Source: Flavobacteriales bacterium (GTDB taxonomy: Bacteria; Bacteroidota; Bacteroidia; Flavobacteriales_E; Vicingaceae). Taken from it: DNA of 34,651 nt. Positions 1 through 8,830 of this stretch are shown here, one piece after another. Within the stretch, counting starts at the first letter, position 1. The number at the start of each line of letters is the position of its first letter. Where the stretch lies: the NCBI GenBank assembly GCA_002401955.1, contig NVUQ01000007.1, forward strand, positions 20,567 to 55,217. Direction: 5' to 3'. The notes beneath the pieces are model-generated. The model was not told where the DNA came from. It did not search any database and saw only the letters and a list, made by a program, of their open reading frames with translations. The position numbers and the translations under genes are program-made.

Positions 1-820
1 TAGTAGAAATACCGATATGATACTCTGTTCCAGGTGTTAATCCTCCAAATTGAATTGGACCAGCAGCACTCCCACAATAAGTACCTACTGAAGTCATATT
101 AGCATCAGCTGGACAAACATCATTTTTTATTAGCAATTGAATATTCACATTTCCTCCACCAAAAGTTGTATTGCTCAAGGTAAGATCTAGTTCATCATTA
201 AGCCCAGTTAATGTTACCGTATACCAAACTTCTGTATCTCCTGCTGGAACGCATCCCCCAAACCAATATGAAGTCGCACATAAATTGGTTTCGCCAGTTA
301 AACAGTTCGTTCCATCCAAAGGAGTTGGCAACGCTGTTGCATTACAAGCGTCATCATTACTAGGTGGTAAACAACAATCTACACAACGCCAACGAAGTGT
401 TGTATTTGTAGTATTAGTAGCACAATTAAATTCACTAATTTGGACTCTAACCGTTGTAGTTGATGTTGCTGTCCATAAAATCATTGCATCATCACCACAA
501 TAATCATCACTATAACATATTCTACCTCCTGGATTATTTCTAAGAGTCAGCTGAGAATCATAAGTTGCTACACCACCATCTGCAGCACATAATGACCATT
601 CATAAGTTCTGCCATTCGTAACATTACAAACTACGTAATCTCCAGCCCAATTATCTGTTACCACGGTAACAAAAGTTGCAGAAGTTGTAGATTGTGTAGC
701 AGCAGGATACTGAATCCCAGCCCCACAACCACCGACATTACATTCGCCCTGAGCAAAAGTTGAGCTATTAACTAATAACGCTACTATGAAAAGAACAACT
801 ACTATCAGGTATTTTTTCAT
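1..820 (-). CDS. Secreted multi-domain protein, 3' end cut by window edge
   Basis: An open frame runs from an ATG at 820 to the window edge without a stop (273 codons visible). It begins with a signal peptide (MKKYLIVVVLFIVALL... ending SSTFAQ, about 24 residues). After it comes a Cys-rich beta domain (about residues 25-125) containing YEWSLCAADGG, YDSQLTL and ICYSDDYCGDDA and ending WRCVDCC. A second module starts SNDDACNATAL and contains WYTVTL and GLTPGTEYHIGIS. From memory, such modules recur in large secreted or T9SS-exported proteins of Flavobacteriales. The C-terminus, where a T9SS sorting domain would sit, is outside the window, so export by T9SS is inferred. The gene starts 19 bases after the stop of the upstream small secreted protein, so the two are probably cotranscribed. 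Function unknown. Confidence 0.8.
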   Translation of the reverse strand, partial: MKKYLIVVVLFIVALLVNSSTFAQGECNVGGCGAGIQYPAATQSTTSATFVTVVTDNWAGDYVVCNVTNGRTYEWSLCAADGGVATYDSQLTLRNNPGGRICYSDDYCGDDAMILWTATSTTTVRVQISEFNCATNTTNTTLRWRCVDCCLPPSNDDACNATALPTPLDGTNCLTGETNLCATSYWFGGCVPAGDTEVWYTVTLTGLNDELDLTLSNTTFGGGNVNIQLLIKNDVCPADANMTSVGTYCGSAAGPIQFGGLTPGTEYHIGIST

Positions 821-839
821 TCTATTAAATAAGTGTTTC

Positions 840-1325
840 TTACTCATGCTTTTTGGTATTATGTCTATTTGGGTTTGAACTAGGGCTTCTTCTATTTTCT
901 TTAGTTCGTGTATTTAACTCTGTCTCATCAGATTTACCAACAACATTCGAATTAGATTTTACCCACGCATCGTATTCATTCGGATAATTTAATACCCAAG
1001 CATCTTTTGCTTTTTGATAGTTAACTGTTCCGTCATTTTCTGGTTTGTGAGAAAACAATAAATTATCAGTAACTTTTTGAGAATTTGAATCCTCCGACTT
1101 AATTGCTTTCTTCGAAATATTGGGAATTCCAACATTACACACTGCTTGGCGTTTTGATATATTAAAAGAAACATTTTGTTCTGCTTTTTTAGGAATCGAA
1201 TTTGTTTTAAGCCCAATATTTCTCTTCTGTTTCACTTTTTGTTGTGCAAATGAAGCTGCAGAAAAAAACATTAACAAGATTGGGAAAATTATAATGGCTA
1301 TTCGTATAGAACATCTCATAATCAT
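840..1325 (-). CDS. Small secreted hypothetical protein
   Basis: This is a 161-residue protein with a signal peptide: MIMRCSIRIAIIIFPILLMF followed by FSAASFAQ, so the mature part begins near residue 28. The mature part is Lys/Asn/Ser-rich and probably largely disordered. It has one more conserved-looking segment, YQKAKDAWVLNYPNEYDAWV (about residues 103-122), resembling a short 'K..W...NP..Y' helix often seen in small secreted Flavobacteriales proteins. The tail is basic and polar. Either ATG at 1325 or the one at 1319 could be the start; the first is used here. It lies directly upstream of the edge gene in the same direction. I do not recognise a family or function. Confidence 0.6.
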   Translation of the reverse strand: MIMRCSIRIAIIIFPILLMFFSAASFAQQKVKQKRNIGLKTNSIPKKAEQNVSFNISKRQAVCNVGIPNISKKAIKSEDSNSQKVTDNLLFSHKPENDGTVNYQKAKDAWVLNYPNEYDAWVKSNSNVVGKSDETELNTRTKENRRSPSSNPNRHNTKKHE

Positions 1326-1449
1326 TAAGATATAATTAGTAAAAATTAGTAACTATGTTTAAAATTGAACAATGCATCTTTATATAGACGCTTTTTAACA
1401 AAATAGGTTGCCTCTGTTAAAAAATAACAATCTGTTTAAAAAAAGTGGA

Positions 1450-1800
1450 CTACTGTTGGTTTTTGGCTTCTTTTTCGGAAAGTTTATTGATCACATCAAT
1501 ATATAGGCCTTCTACTCCTTTAGGATCCTTACAATAAAATGCTAAACTGTTGTTAAATTCTTCTTCAGAAGTGTTATGTTCCTCATATACTTCTTTAAAG
1601 ATTATATTTTGATTAATGGTATCATGACGAGATAATTTAAACCTAATTAATGCTTGTGCCATTTCAACATCAACCATTACCTCAATCATTTTATCTCTGC
1701 CTAAAATTTCCTCAGGGACATGCTCATCTTTCTCCTCACAAGAAAACAAAGCTAGTGTAACAGTTAAAAAAAGAAGGTATTTTAGCATTAATTTCATCAT
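1450..1800 (-). CDS. DUF4296 domain lipoprotein
   Basis: This small lipoprotein has a signal peptide with lipobox LFSC (lipid-attachment Cys about residue 21 from the chosen start), followed by a charged helical domain. That domain contains ILGRDKMIEVMVDVEMAQAL, a Ser/His segment, and FYCKDPKGVEGLYIDVINKL. The pattern 'P.E.L...KMI..M.D...AQA... ...Y..DP..... Y..V...L' fits DUF4296, a family of unknown role common in Bacteroidota. The frame is open up to 1827, but the extra nine codons (MLLRVGFSF) overlap a terminator hairpin and precede the natural signal peptide. ATG at 1800 or 1797 is therefore preferred. Confidence 0.75.
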   Translation of the reverse strand: MMKLMLKYLLFLTVTLALFSCEEKDEHVPEEILGRDKMIEVMVDVEMAQALIRFKLSRHDTINQNIIFKEVYEEHNTSEEEFNNSLAFYCKDPKGVEGLYIDVINKLSEKEAKNQQ

Positions 1801-1805
1801 AAAAG

Positions 1806-1841
1806 AAAACCCTACTCTTAATAACATTAGAATAGGGTTTT
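1806..1841 (-). terminator. Hairpin terminator after the 1866-2408 lipoprotein gene
   Basis: Arms 1806-1818 (AAAACCCTACTCT) and 1829-1841 (AGAATAGGGTTTT) pair with one internal mismatch around a 10-base loop. On the minus strand a CTTTT tract follows. The hairpin ends five bases before the preferred start codon of the DUF4296 gene, so it could also influence that gene's leader. Confidence 0.65.
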
Positions 1842-1865
1842 AAGTATTTTTCTGTATTAATTATT

Positions 1866-2408
1866 TTAGACCGCTACTTCTGTATTAGAAGATTTGATTG
1901 TTTTTGCTGCTTTTAACATTTTTTCTATCATACCAGAGCCAAATTCTCCATCAATAATATCTCTAACTTCATAAACTTCGGTTCCAATCTGTGCTTTATA
2001 TAAAAAATGATTTTGTGTTTTAACTCCAGAGTCTGGAATGTTTTGTGAGTAAATCAAGGCATTTTCTTCTTCTTTAATAATTTCTGAAGTGAAAACCAAA
2101 TCTTCTTTTAAATCCATTTTTAACAGCTCAATATCAGCTTCACCGTACATAATTTCTAAACCAAAACCTAAGCCTACTACAATCTCTAGCGCACCTCTTT
2201 CGGTCAACGTTACTTCTGGTGTGCCATGAATTTCTTCTTTAGGAACCATAACTATTAAGTTAAAACCCCATTCTGACAAATTTAATTCCTCAAAGCCTTT
2301 TAACACTACAGTTTCAACAACTTCTTCAACTGGTTCTTCTGCACCTCCACCACAAGCAGTTAATGATAAAGCAATAATTGTTGCAAATAAATATGTAATC
2401 TTTTTCAT
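1866..2408 (-). CDS. Hypothetical lipoprotein
   Basis: This 180-residue protein has a type II signal peptide (MKKITYLFATIIALSLTAC, lipid-attachment Cys at residue 19) followed by GGG and an acidic spacer (EEPVEEVVETVV). The rest is a mixed alpha/beta domain containing GFGLEIMYGE, LIYSQNIPDSG and a C-terminal helix, MLKAAKTIKSSN. The wording 'TERGALEIVVGLGFG' and 'FLYKAQIGTEVYEVRD' suggests a compact globular domain, but I recognise no family. The gene has its own -7-like element (2427-2434) and is bounded by terminators on both sides, so it is likely monocistronic. It is probably anchored to the outer membrane or facing the periplasm. Confidence 0.7.
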   Translation of the reverse strand: MKKITYLFATIIALSLTACGGGAEEPVEEVVETVVLKGFEELNLSEWGFNLIVMVPKEEIHGTPEVTLTERGALEIVVGLGFGLEIMYGEADIELLKMDLKEDLVFTSEIIKEEENALIYSQNIPDSGVKTQNHFLYKAQIGTEVYEVRDIIDGEFGSGMIEKMLKAAKTIKSSNTEVAV

Positions 2409-2426
2409 ATCAATACGATTTTACAG

Positions 2427-2434
2427 CAAATATA
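2427..2434 (-). promoter_or_regulatory. Candidate -7 element (TATATTTG)
   Basis: On the minus strand this reads TATATTTG, a full match to the Bacteroidota -7 consensus TAnnTTTG, 18 bases before the ATG at 2408. No clear TTG -33 box is seen at the usual distance. Confidence 0.45.
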
Positions 2435-2446
2435 ATTTAAAAAATT

Positions 2447-2482
2447 AAAAGATTAATTCTATTCTTCTTGAATTAATCTTTT
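2447..2482 (-). terminator. Terminator overlapping the stop codon of the macroglobulin gene
   Basis: Perfect 13-base inverted repeat: AAAAGATTAATTC (2447-2459) and GAATTAATCTTTT (2470-2482), loop of 10. On the minus strand it is followed by TTTTAATTTTTT. The TAA stop (2473-2475) of the alpha-2-macroglobulin-like gene lies inside the first arm. Confidence 0.7.
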
Positions 2483-5400
2483 GATTCAATTTTTACTCGA
2501 ATACCTTCTGAATGAGATGTAAATTCTGGAGCATACATACATTGAATACTTGTTATTCCGTTAGAAAAATCTCCAGACATGTTAACTCGTAATGGATATT
2601 CAAATACGTAAGTTCCTTTTTTTAAATAATTAAAAAAGAAATTTGTTGAGGCATCTTTTGTGCTTTCATAATATCCCAAACCATCTTGGTAACGATAACC
2701 GGAAAACACATTAATCGGTTCTAACCCTGCGGCTCTCATGTCTTTCATGTGTACATATTCCATATCTCTATCAACCCTCAATTCTATTCTCACTTTTATT
2801 TTATCTCCTGGCTGTAATTTTGTACCTTCTATTATTGGTGTAATTACTGGACCAGCATCTGTATTGCGCTGTAAAAACAATTTCTTAACTAATTTTAATG
2901 GTGTTTCTGCAGGAGTTATTTTATCTAAATCTTCAAAATACTGCCAATACATTGCTCCCCATGCTACTCCATCATCCTTTTTAGTTACAGTTACATTACC
3001 CATATTGGGTTTTACGGCTGTTTTATTCCATGAAGTTTTAAAATAACCTGTTCCCGCTTCCACTTTTACATCATCCATTTTTTTAGGATCTATCAATTGA
3101 CCTCCTACTTTTATTTCGACTTGTTCATCACTGGCTAACAACTCTGTTCCTCTTAATAACAACGCATAGCAAGCTTCTGTAGTTGCTTTGGTAGTTTTCC
3201 AATCTTGTGTTTGTTTTTGTTTTAAAAGCCAAACTTTCATTGCCTCTACACTTTCTGTATCATTGGCAACCTCATCAAAAGCTTCAATTAATAATGCCTG
3301 AGTTTCTATAGGTGCTTGATACCAATAATAACCTCCGCTATTATCTTTCCAGTACATTCCTAACTCTTCGTTATTAATTGCATTCTCTTTTAAAGAAGCC
3401 ATAATTTTGAATTGAACTGAATTAGGATTAATCGAGCTAGGTCCTTTGCTCAACACATCACTTCTCTGCAATGCTAAAGCAATCATTCCTTGCATATATT
3501 TGCTTTTATTCAACCAATATAACTTTGTTTGTCCAAAGTAATAATCGTAAGCTTCTTTATTTTTCGTATTCAATTGAACATCTTTCAGAAAATAACTCCT
3601 TGCATATAAATATTGTATGATGTTGTTATTTAAATGATCTTTATCCATATCTACCTTTCGCTTCTTTAACCATTGGTAATCCTCCCTCATTCTATCATCT
3701 AAATATCGAACAGATTTGGTTACCATATTCCAAGTTTTGTAATCTTTTCTGATGTTCTTTATTCCTAGATGATCTAAATGCCCCATACCTGTAACAATAT
3801 GTTGTGTAATATATCTACTTTCTGGCATGCCTTTAAACCATACCCAACCTCCATTAGAAACTTGTAATTGATTAAGCTTTTTTAAAGACTTGCTTAATTC
3901 ATTATTCATTCTGTTTAAATCGAACAACAAACCAACTCGCTTTTTACGTTGACTTTCATTTTGTGCATTTAATACCCATGGTGTTTCTTGTAAAATCAAA
4001 GATTTTAATTCTTGATTCTTTTCTAGATTAGATAAAAATGCTTCTGGACTACTATTTTTCCAACTCTCAAAAACCGCTGCAATTTTAGGGTTTGAATTTG
4101 CGATATGTGATGCTATTGAATTCGCATAAAAACGACTAAACGTTTGCTCAGCACACTCATAAGGATATTCCATTAAATAGGGTAATGCTTGGATTGCATA
4201 CCACGCTGGATTAGATGTAAATTCTAAGGTTAACTTATGATGTTTTAAAGTGCTCGACTTATTATTAATCAACTTATCAAACTTGAAACTTTTTGTTTGA
4301 TTTCCTCTAATTGGTAAAGGCATAGATTCTGTAACTAACATTCTGTTGGTTAAAACAGGAACAGCCATTTCTTCTCCATCAGAAAAGCTACCTGACTTGG
4401 CAACCACCTTATATGTTATTGCTGAATACCCTTCTGGAACAGAAAGATTCCAGCTTACCGAAGTACTTTTTCCTTTTTGTACATCAAAACTAACTTTTGC
4501 TTCTTTAGTTATTAGTTGATCAGAGATTTCCTTCATGGTTAAGGCATCGTAAAAAAACAATTGTGCTCCACCACTTAAATCTTTATCGGAAAGATTGGTA
4601 ATTTTTGTACTAAATGCCATTTTATCTCCTTCTCTAAAAAAACGAGGGGCATTCGGGTAAACCATTAATTCTTTTTGAGTTATTACTTCGCCATTTAGCA
4701 TTCCTGTTTTTAAATCTTTGGTATGAGCCAAGCTCATAAACTTCCATTTAGTTAATGCTTCAGGAATGGTAAAATTGATAATCACTTCGCCATCTTTATT
4801 CGTAGTTAAATGGGGATAAAAGAAAGCTGTCTCATTAAAGTTCTTTCGTGCTTTTACACTAGAAAGATCTTCCCCAACACTCGAAATGGCTTCGACATCA
4901 TCATCTGACGAAACGCCAGGCATATTTTCTAAAAGAGATTCAAGTTTTTTACTTTTAACAATTGTCTGGGATCTTTTACCTGGTTTCGCATCATACACAG
5001 TTTCAGATTCTTCCATTGCTTCTTCAAATACTTCAGTGCCACCAGATCTGCCACTCAAAAAAGCATTATATACGTTCCCTCCATAATCTCTTCTTCCATA
5101 ACTATATCCAAACCAATTTAGTCTATCATAGTTCTTCCTCTTAAGACTGCTTAAGTACTTATTCCAATTTTCTGACATTAACTCTGAGCGAGCAGTTAAA
5201 AACGAAACATTGCTTTGCCAATTTCTACTACTACGACTATAATTTAATACATCTAATCCCCAAGAGTTTTTCTTAAAGACATCTAATGACGCATCATATA
5301 AAGCAGCAACCATTTCTGCAGCAACTTTTTCGCCTTTCTTTCCTTTAATTTTAATTTTCCACTGTTCTTTTTGTCCTGGTAATAATTTATTTCTAAAAGT

Positions 5401-8400
5401 TTCAAATTCAACATCTAGCATCTTATTCGTAAATGGAACCGAAATCATTGGAGAGTGTGTAAAGCTTCTGCCATGCCTAACAAAAGTAAAATGTGCTTGA
5501 AAATTACCTCTGTGTTTTTCTAAAATAGGTATGGTAATCTTTTTTTGTTCTGAATTAATCTCCAACCATTCTTTATGTACAATTTTATTTTTGTGCTCAA
5601 TTTCGTATAACACTTTTACATTTTTAGCTGCCGATCCAATTAAAAATTCTGCTTTTTCTCCTGGTTCTCCTTTTCTTTTTAATGGAACAAACCAATCTAT
5701 ATTATTTGCTCCAATATGTTTTTCATGTTCTCCAAAAACAGTAAAATATTTTACCTCTTTTACTTCTTCTCCATACTTATCTGTTGTAATCGCTTCCATT
5801 ACATATTCTCCAGATTGCCATTCTTTTAAATTAGACAACTCTAAAGCTTGACGTTTTTCAGTATCAAAATCATTGTCATAAACCTTAACATTTCTTTCCC
5901 ACTTGTATTTATTATTTTCATCCTCATAAACATCCACAGGAAAATATTTTTCATAGTTTTCTTTTCCGATATAATTTTTATCTCCTTTTGTCCATAATGA
6001 TGTTCTGAAATATTTATTCGGCATCTTCAATGCCCAAATTTTAACGTTCCCTTTTGTAAACTCTGGTTCACCATTTAAATTCGTAGTCAAAAAACTAAAA
6101 GTATCTACAGCATTTTTATTCAATCTACCCGGAATTGTTGCATTAATTTCCAAGGCTTTATATCCCACAGAAATGGCTGCTGTAGAACTATGCGTTTCTC
6201 CATTAACATCAACCACATCTGCATAAATCGTATAGGAGTATGTTGGTGAGAATTTTTTGTTGATTGTTTTATCTGCTTTAGCGATAAAGTCAATTTTATA
6301 TTCTCCATTATCATCTGTTTTAATCGTTCCATTTTCTATCTCTTTTTCAGCTGAATTGGGCCAATAACCATAACGATATCTACACCAATAAGGAAAAGAA
6401 GCATTTCTTACCACTCTATAATTAACTGATGCTCCATCTAATGCTGCTCCCGAATATGTTTTAGCTACACCAACAACATTTACTTCTTCATTTAATTTAT
6501 ACGATCCTTTTATTGGATTGAATTTTACTTCAAACTTTGGTCGTTTATATTCCTCTACTGATAAATATTTTGAACCATTTTTATCTCTTATAGAAACTGT
6601 TCCATTAAGACCATTATTAGGTATAACAAAAGAACCACTAAATGTTCCATACTCATTTGTAGTTAGGTTTAAATCACTAACTTTTTGACTGTTTACATCA
6701 TAAAAGGTAACTGTTGATTTAAAATTAGTCTTGATTTTATTATTGTTTTTACTATCAGACTCTAACACAATCCCTTTAAAATAAATAGTTTGTCCTGGCC
6801 TATAAATAGCCCTATCTGTAAAGAAAATTGTTTTTGTCTTAAATCTGTTACCTCCTTCATCATAACGATATTGATAATGAGATTCTTCCGTATTTAATTG
6901 ATCTTCACCATAAGAAAAATCTGCATAAAAGTTTCGGTAATCTGAAGCGGATTCAACTTTAAAGAAACCATCTTTATCTGTTGTTTTTTCTCCTAAATAT
7001 TTCACTTCATATTTACGTGTTGTATAATTGTATTTTCTGTAATACAATTTAGCTTTAACTCCTTTTAACGGAACGCCCGTTTCTCTATTCATTACAAAAA
7101 ACTCTACTTCTTGCTTTGCATTTCTTCGAGTTAAATAACTCATGTTAGAAACCCAAAATGGTGTTACAGAAACAGCCTCTTCTTTGTAGACAAACTTTTT
7201 AGATGGTGACGCTAGCAAAACATAAAACCCTAAAGAAAGTTCATCAACTTTAATCTCTCCTGAATGTCTTTGAAAATCTCCTTCATTTTCTAAATCAAGC
7301 TTCCATTCTTTAATTGATTCACTCTCTACAATATTTTTAAAACGAACATCTCTTTTTCCATTTTTAGTCCATTTTTTATAATCTTCAAACTTTATCTTAA
7401 CCAATTTAAAATGAACGCTGTCTATATTTTTAAATGAAACATTGGCTTTAAATGGCATATCTGGTGAATTGACCTTCTCCACTTTTACATTTAGGTCTTT
7501 TGACCTTATCCTATTTTCTAAAACTTTACATTGATCAGCACCATAAGTATTCGGAAACTTATTAATTGCATCAACACACATTGTTAACGCCTTTTTCAAC
7601 TCCCATTTATTTTCACTACCTTTTAAAGGTTTGTAATTATTTCCTCTTTTTTGATGAATTGATGCCAACTCATAAACAATTTCAGTTGATGTTGGACTAT
7701 CCTTATAATTCCAATAAAGTTCATTCAATGCTTTGTAATATAAAGTATCTAGATTCTCGAAAACAGCATTATTTTTCACAAATTTTAATCGCTTTAATTC
7801 AACATCTATTAACGCAGTTGGGTCTGTATCATTAATATGAATTATAGTTAATTTTTGAAGGATTTGCAATGCATGGAACTTTAACGATACACTATCCTTA
7901 GTTATTAACTCCATTGATGCGAACTGTCCCTGATTACCTAAATATTCAGAAGTGTCCATAACAAACTCATTAATTGGTGCTGTAACATTTGATTCTCCAT
8001 TCATAAAAAAATCAGCAGCACGGTGCGCTAAGAAATCATATAAAAATGGTCGATAATGACTTGCACTATCGGTTATAATAATTTCACTAAATGTTTCTAC
8101 TGGAGTTCGTTTTAAACTTTCAATATCTTCTATTGAAAGTAAATAGTGCTTAGAAACTTCTTCAATTATTTTTTTTAAATCCCACGTTAAAATATCATTA
8201 TTATCAAAACCTACTGTTGCAGATCTACCATGAAATTTCCAACGATTTCTCTGATAGTATTGCCAATACATTTCTGCAATAACCGAATGTAATAATGGAT
8301 CAAGTGGGTATTCTGATTGTGTAGCTTCAATCGTTAATTCTTGTACTGTTTTAACAAAAGCATCTTCTTCTATATACGATTGAAATTTTGCTTTAACTAT

Positions 8401-8670
8401 TAACGATTTTAGTAGTTGTTCATGATTCTCTTCTTCTACAGCTTTTTTATAAATAGACGCAACTTCTGTTAAAGCAGATTTTGTTAATCCGTTTTGTTCT
8501 AGTGAATCTACCTTTCTCCATTCTGGTTTATATACATCTCCTTTAGCATAAATCAATAATGGTTTTTTGTGTTGAACGTCAGTTTCTACAAGAGTAGATG
8601 ATGAACAACTGTAAAGGATACTTCCTATAAGTAATATTGTTGTGATGGTAATTTTTTGTATCGATTTCAT
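2473..8670 (-). CDS. Alpha-2-macroglobulin-like lipoprotein (thioester protein)
   Basis: This 2065-residue protein has a type II signal peptide with lipobox LYSC (Cys 22). Residues about 30-400 look helical and repeat-like. An MG2-type segment with FTDRAIYRPGQTIYFKG lies near residue 616, and further macroglobulin-like beta domains follow. A charged bait-like stretch is near 1230-1290, followed by the A2M signature FFYPHLTTNKDGEVIINFTI. The thioester motif CAEQ sits at 1506-1509 (codon for Cys at 4153-4155) within an alpha-toroid domain (about 1480-1800), and a receptor-binding-like beta domain ends the protein. Bacterial A2M proteins are thought to trap proteases in the periplasm or at the surface by covalent thioester capture. 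The intact CAEQ suggests activity here. No pbpC-type partner gene is adjacent. It is longer than the roughly 1600-1700 residues of Gammaproteobacterial forms because of the N-terminal extension. Confidence 0.93.
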   Translation of the reverse strand: MKSIQKITITTILLIGSILYSCSSSTLVETDVQHKKPLLIYAKGDVYKPEWRKVDSLEQNGLTKSALTEVASIYKKAVEEENHEQLLKSLIVKAKFQSYIEEDAFVKTVQELTIEATQSEYPLDPLLHSVIAEMYWQYYQRNRWKFHGRSATVGFDNNDILTWDLKKIIEEVSKHYLLSIEDIESLKRTPVETFSEIIITDSASHYRPFLYDFLAHRAADFFMNGESNVTAPINEFVMDTSEYLGNQGQFASMELITKDSVSLKFHALQILQKLTIIHINDTDPTALIDVELKRLKFVKNNAVFENLDTLYYKALNELYWNYKDSPTSTEIVYELASIHQKRGNNYKPLKGSENKWELKKALTMCVDAINKFPNTYGADQCKVLENRIRSKDLNVKVEKVNSPDMPFKANVSFKNIDSVHFKLVKIKFEDYKKWTKNGKRDVRFKNIVESESIKEWKLDLENEGDFQRHSGEIKVDELSLGFYVLLASPSKKFVYKEEAVSVTPFWVSNMSYLTRRNAKQEVEFFVMNRETGVPLKGVKAKLYYRKYNYTTRKYEVKYLGEKTTDKDGFFKVESASDYRNFYADFSYGEDQLNTEESHYQYRYDEGGNRFKTKTIFFTDRAIYRPGQTIYFKGIVLESDSKNNNKIKTNFKSTVTFYDVNSQKVSDLNLTTNEYGTFSGSFVIPNNGLNGTVSIRDKNGSKYLSVEEYKRPKFEVKFNPIKGSYKLNEEVNVVGVAKTYSGAALDGASVNYRVVRNASFPYWCRYRYGYWPNSAEKEIENGTIKTDDNGEYKIDFIAKADKTINKKFSPTYSYTIYADVVDVNGETHSSTAAISVGYKALEINATIPGRLNKNAVDTFSFLTTNLNGEPEFTKGNVKIWALKMPNKYFRTSLWTKGDKNYIGKENYEKYFPVDVYEDENNKYKWERNVKVYDNDFDTEKRQALELSNLKEWQSGEYVMEAITTDKYGEEVKEVKYFTVFGEHEKHIGANNIDWFVPLKRKGEPGEKAEFLIGSAAKNVKVLYEIEHKNKIVHKEWLEINSEQKKITIPILEKHRGNFQAHFTFVRHGRSFTHSPMISVPFTNKMLDVEFETFRNKLLPGQKEQWKIKIKGKKGEKVAAEMVAALYDASLDVFKKNSWGLDVLNYSRSSRNWQSNVSFLTARSELMSENWNKYLSSLKRKNYDRLNWFGYSYGRRDYGGNVYNAFLSGRSGGTEVFEEAMEESETVYDAKPGKRSQTIVKSKKLESLLENMPGVSSDDDVEAISSVGEDLSSVKARKNFNETAFFYPHLTTNKDGEVIINFTIPEALTKWKFMSLAHTKDLKTGMLNGEVITQKELMVYPNAPRFFREGDKMAFSTKITNLSDKDLSGGAQLFFYDALTMKEISDQLITKEAKVSFDVQKGKSTSVSWNLSVPEGYSAITYKVVAKSGSFSDGEEMAVPVLTNRMLVTESMPLPIRGNQTKSFKFDKLINNKSSTLKHHKLTLEFTSNPAWYAIQALPYLMEYPYECAEQTFSRFYANSIASHIANSNPKIAAVFESWKNSSPEAFLSNLEKNQELKSLILQETPWVLNAQNESQRKKRVGLLFDLNRMNNELSKSLKKLNQLQVSNGGWVWFKGMPESRYITQHIVTGMGHLDHLGIKNIRKDYKTWNMVTKSVRYLDDRMREDYQWLKKRKVDMDKDHLNNNIIQYLYARSYFLKDVQLNTKNKEAYDYYFGQTKLYWLNKSKYMQGMIALALQRSDVLSKGPSSINPNSVQFKIMASLKENAINNEELGMYWKDNSGGYYWYQAPIETQALLIEAFDEVANDTESVEAMKVWLLKQKQTQDWKTTKATTEACYALLLRGTELLASDEQVEIKVGGQLIDPKKMDDVKVEAGTGYFKTSWNKTAVKPNMGNVTVTKKDDGVAWGAMYWQYFEDLDKITPAETPLKLVKKLFLQRNTDAGPVITPIIEGTKLQPGDKIKVRIELRVDRDMEYVHMKDMRAAGLEPINVFSGYRYQDGLGYYESTKDASTNFFFNYLKKGTYVFEYPLRVNMSGDFSNGITSIQCMYAPEFTSHSEGIRVKIESKD

Positions 8671-8694
8671 ATTTTTTTGTATTTATTGGGAAAA

Positions 8695-8728
8695 CATCCT
8701 CCTTAATCCTCCCTCAAGGGAGGAAACT
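8695..8728. repeat. Small palindromic element in the macroglobulin gene leader
   Basis: A perfect stem TCCTCCCT (8707-8714) / AGGGAGGA (8717-8724) with a 2-base centre is followed on the minus strand by ATTAAGGAGGATG. GC content is far above the surrounding leader. It looks like a member of the short CCTCC/GGAGG intergenic repeats found in many Bacteroidota genomes (recollection, not searched). The AAGGAGG is directly abutted by an ATG whose frame stops after four codons, so it is not the start signal of the large gene at 8670. Confidence 0.45.
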
Positions 8729-8773
8729 ATTATATAGATGCTTTATCATCTAAAATTGCACAAATTATACCAT

Positions 8774-8803
8774 AAAAAAGCATCCGCCAAATGACGGATG
8801 CTT
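8774..8803 (-). terminator. Terminator after tonB-like gene
   Basis: Arms AAGCATCCG (8778-8786) and CGGATGCTT (8795-8803), followed on the minus strand by six T (8779-8774). It sits 27 bases beyond the stop of the TonB gene. Confidence 0.85.
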
Positions 8804-8830
8804 AATAACGTAAATCTTATACAAGATATA

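Noticed and set aside
171..503. Plus-strand 110-codon ORF near the left edge
   Set aside because: It is antisense to the secreted protein 1-820, which has a signal peptide and coherent domains.
2473..8670. Possible phase-variable or mosaic regions in the macroglobulin gene
   Set aside because: No internal tandem repeats or frame breaks were found; the gene is continuous with an intact thioester motif.
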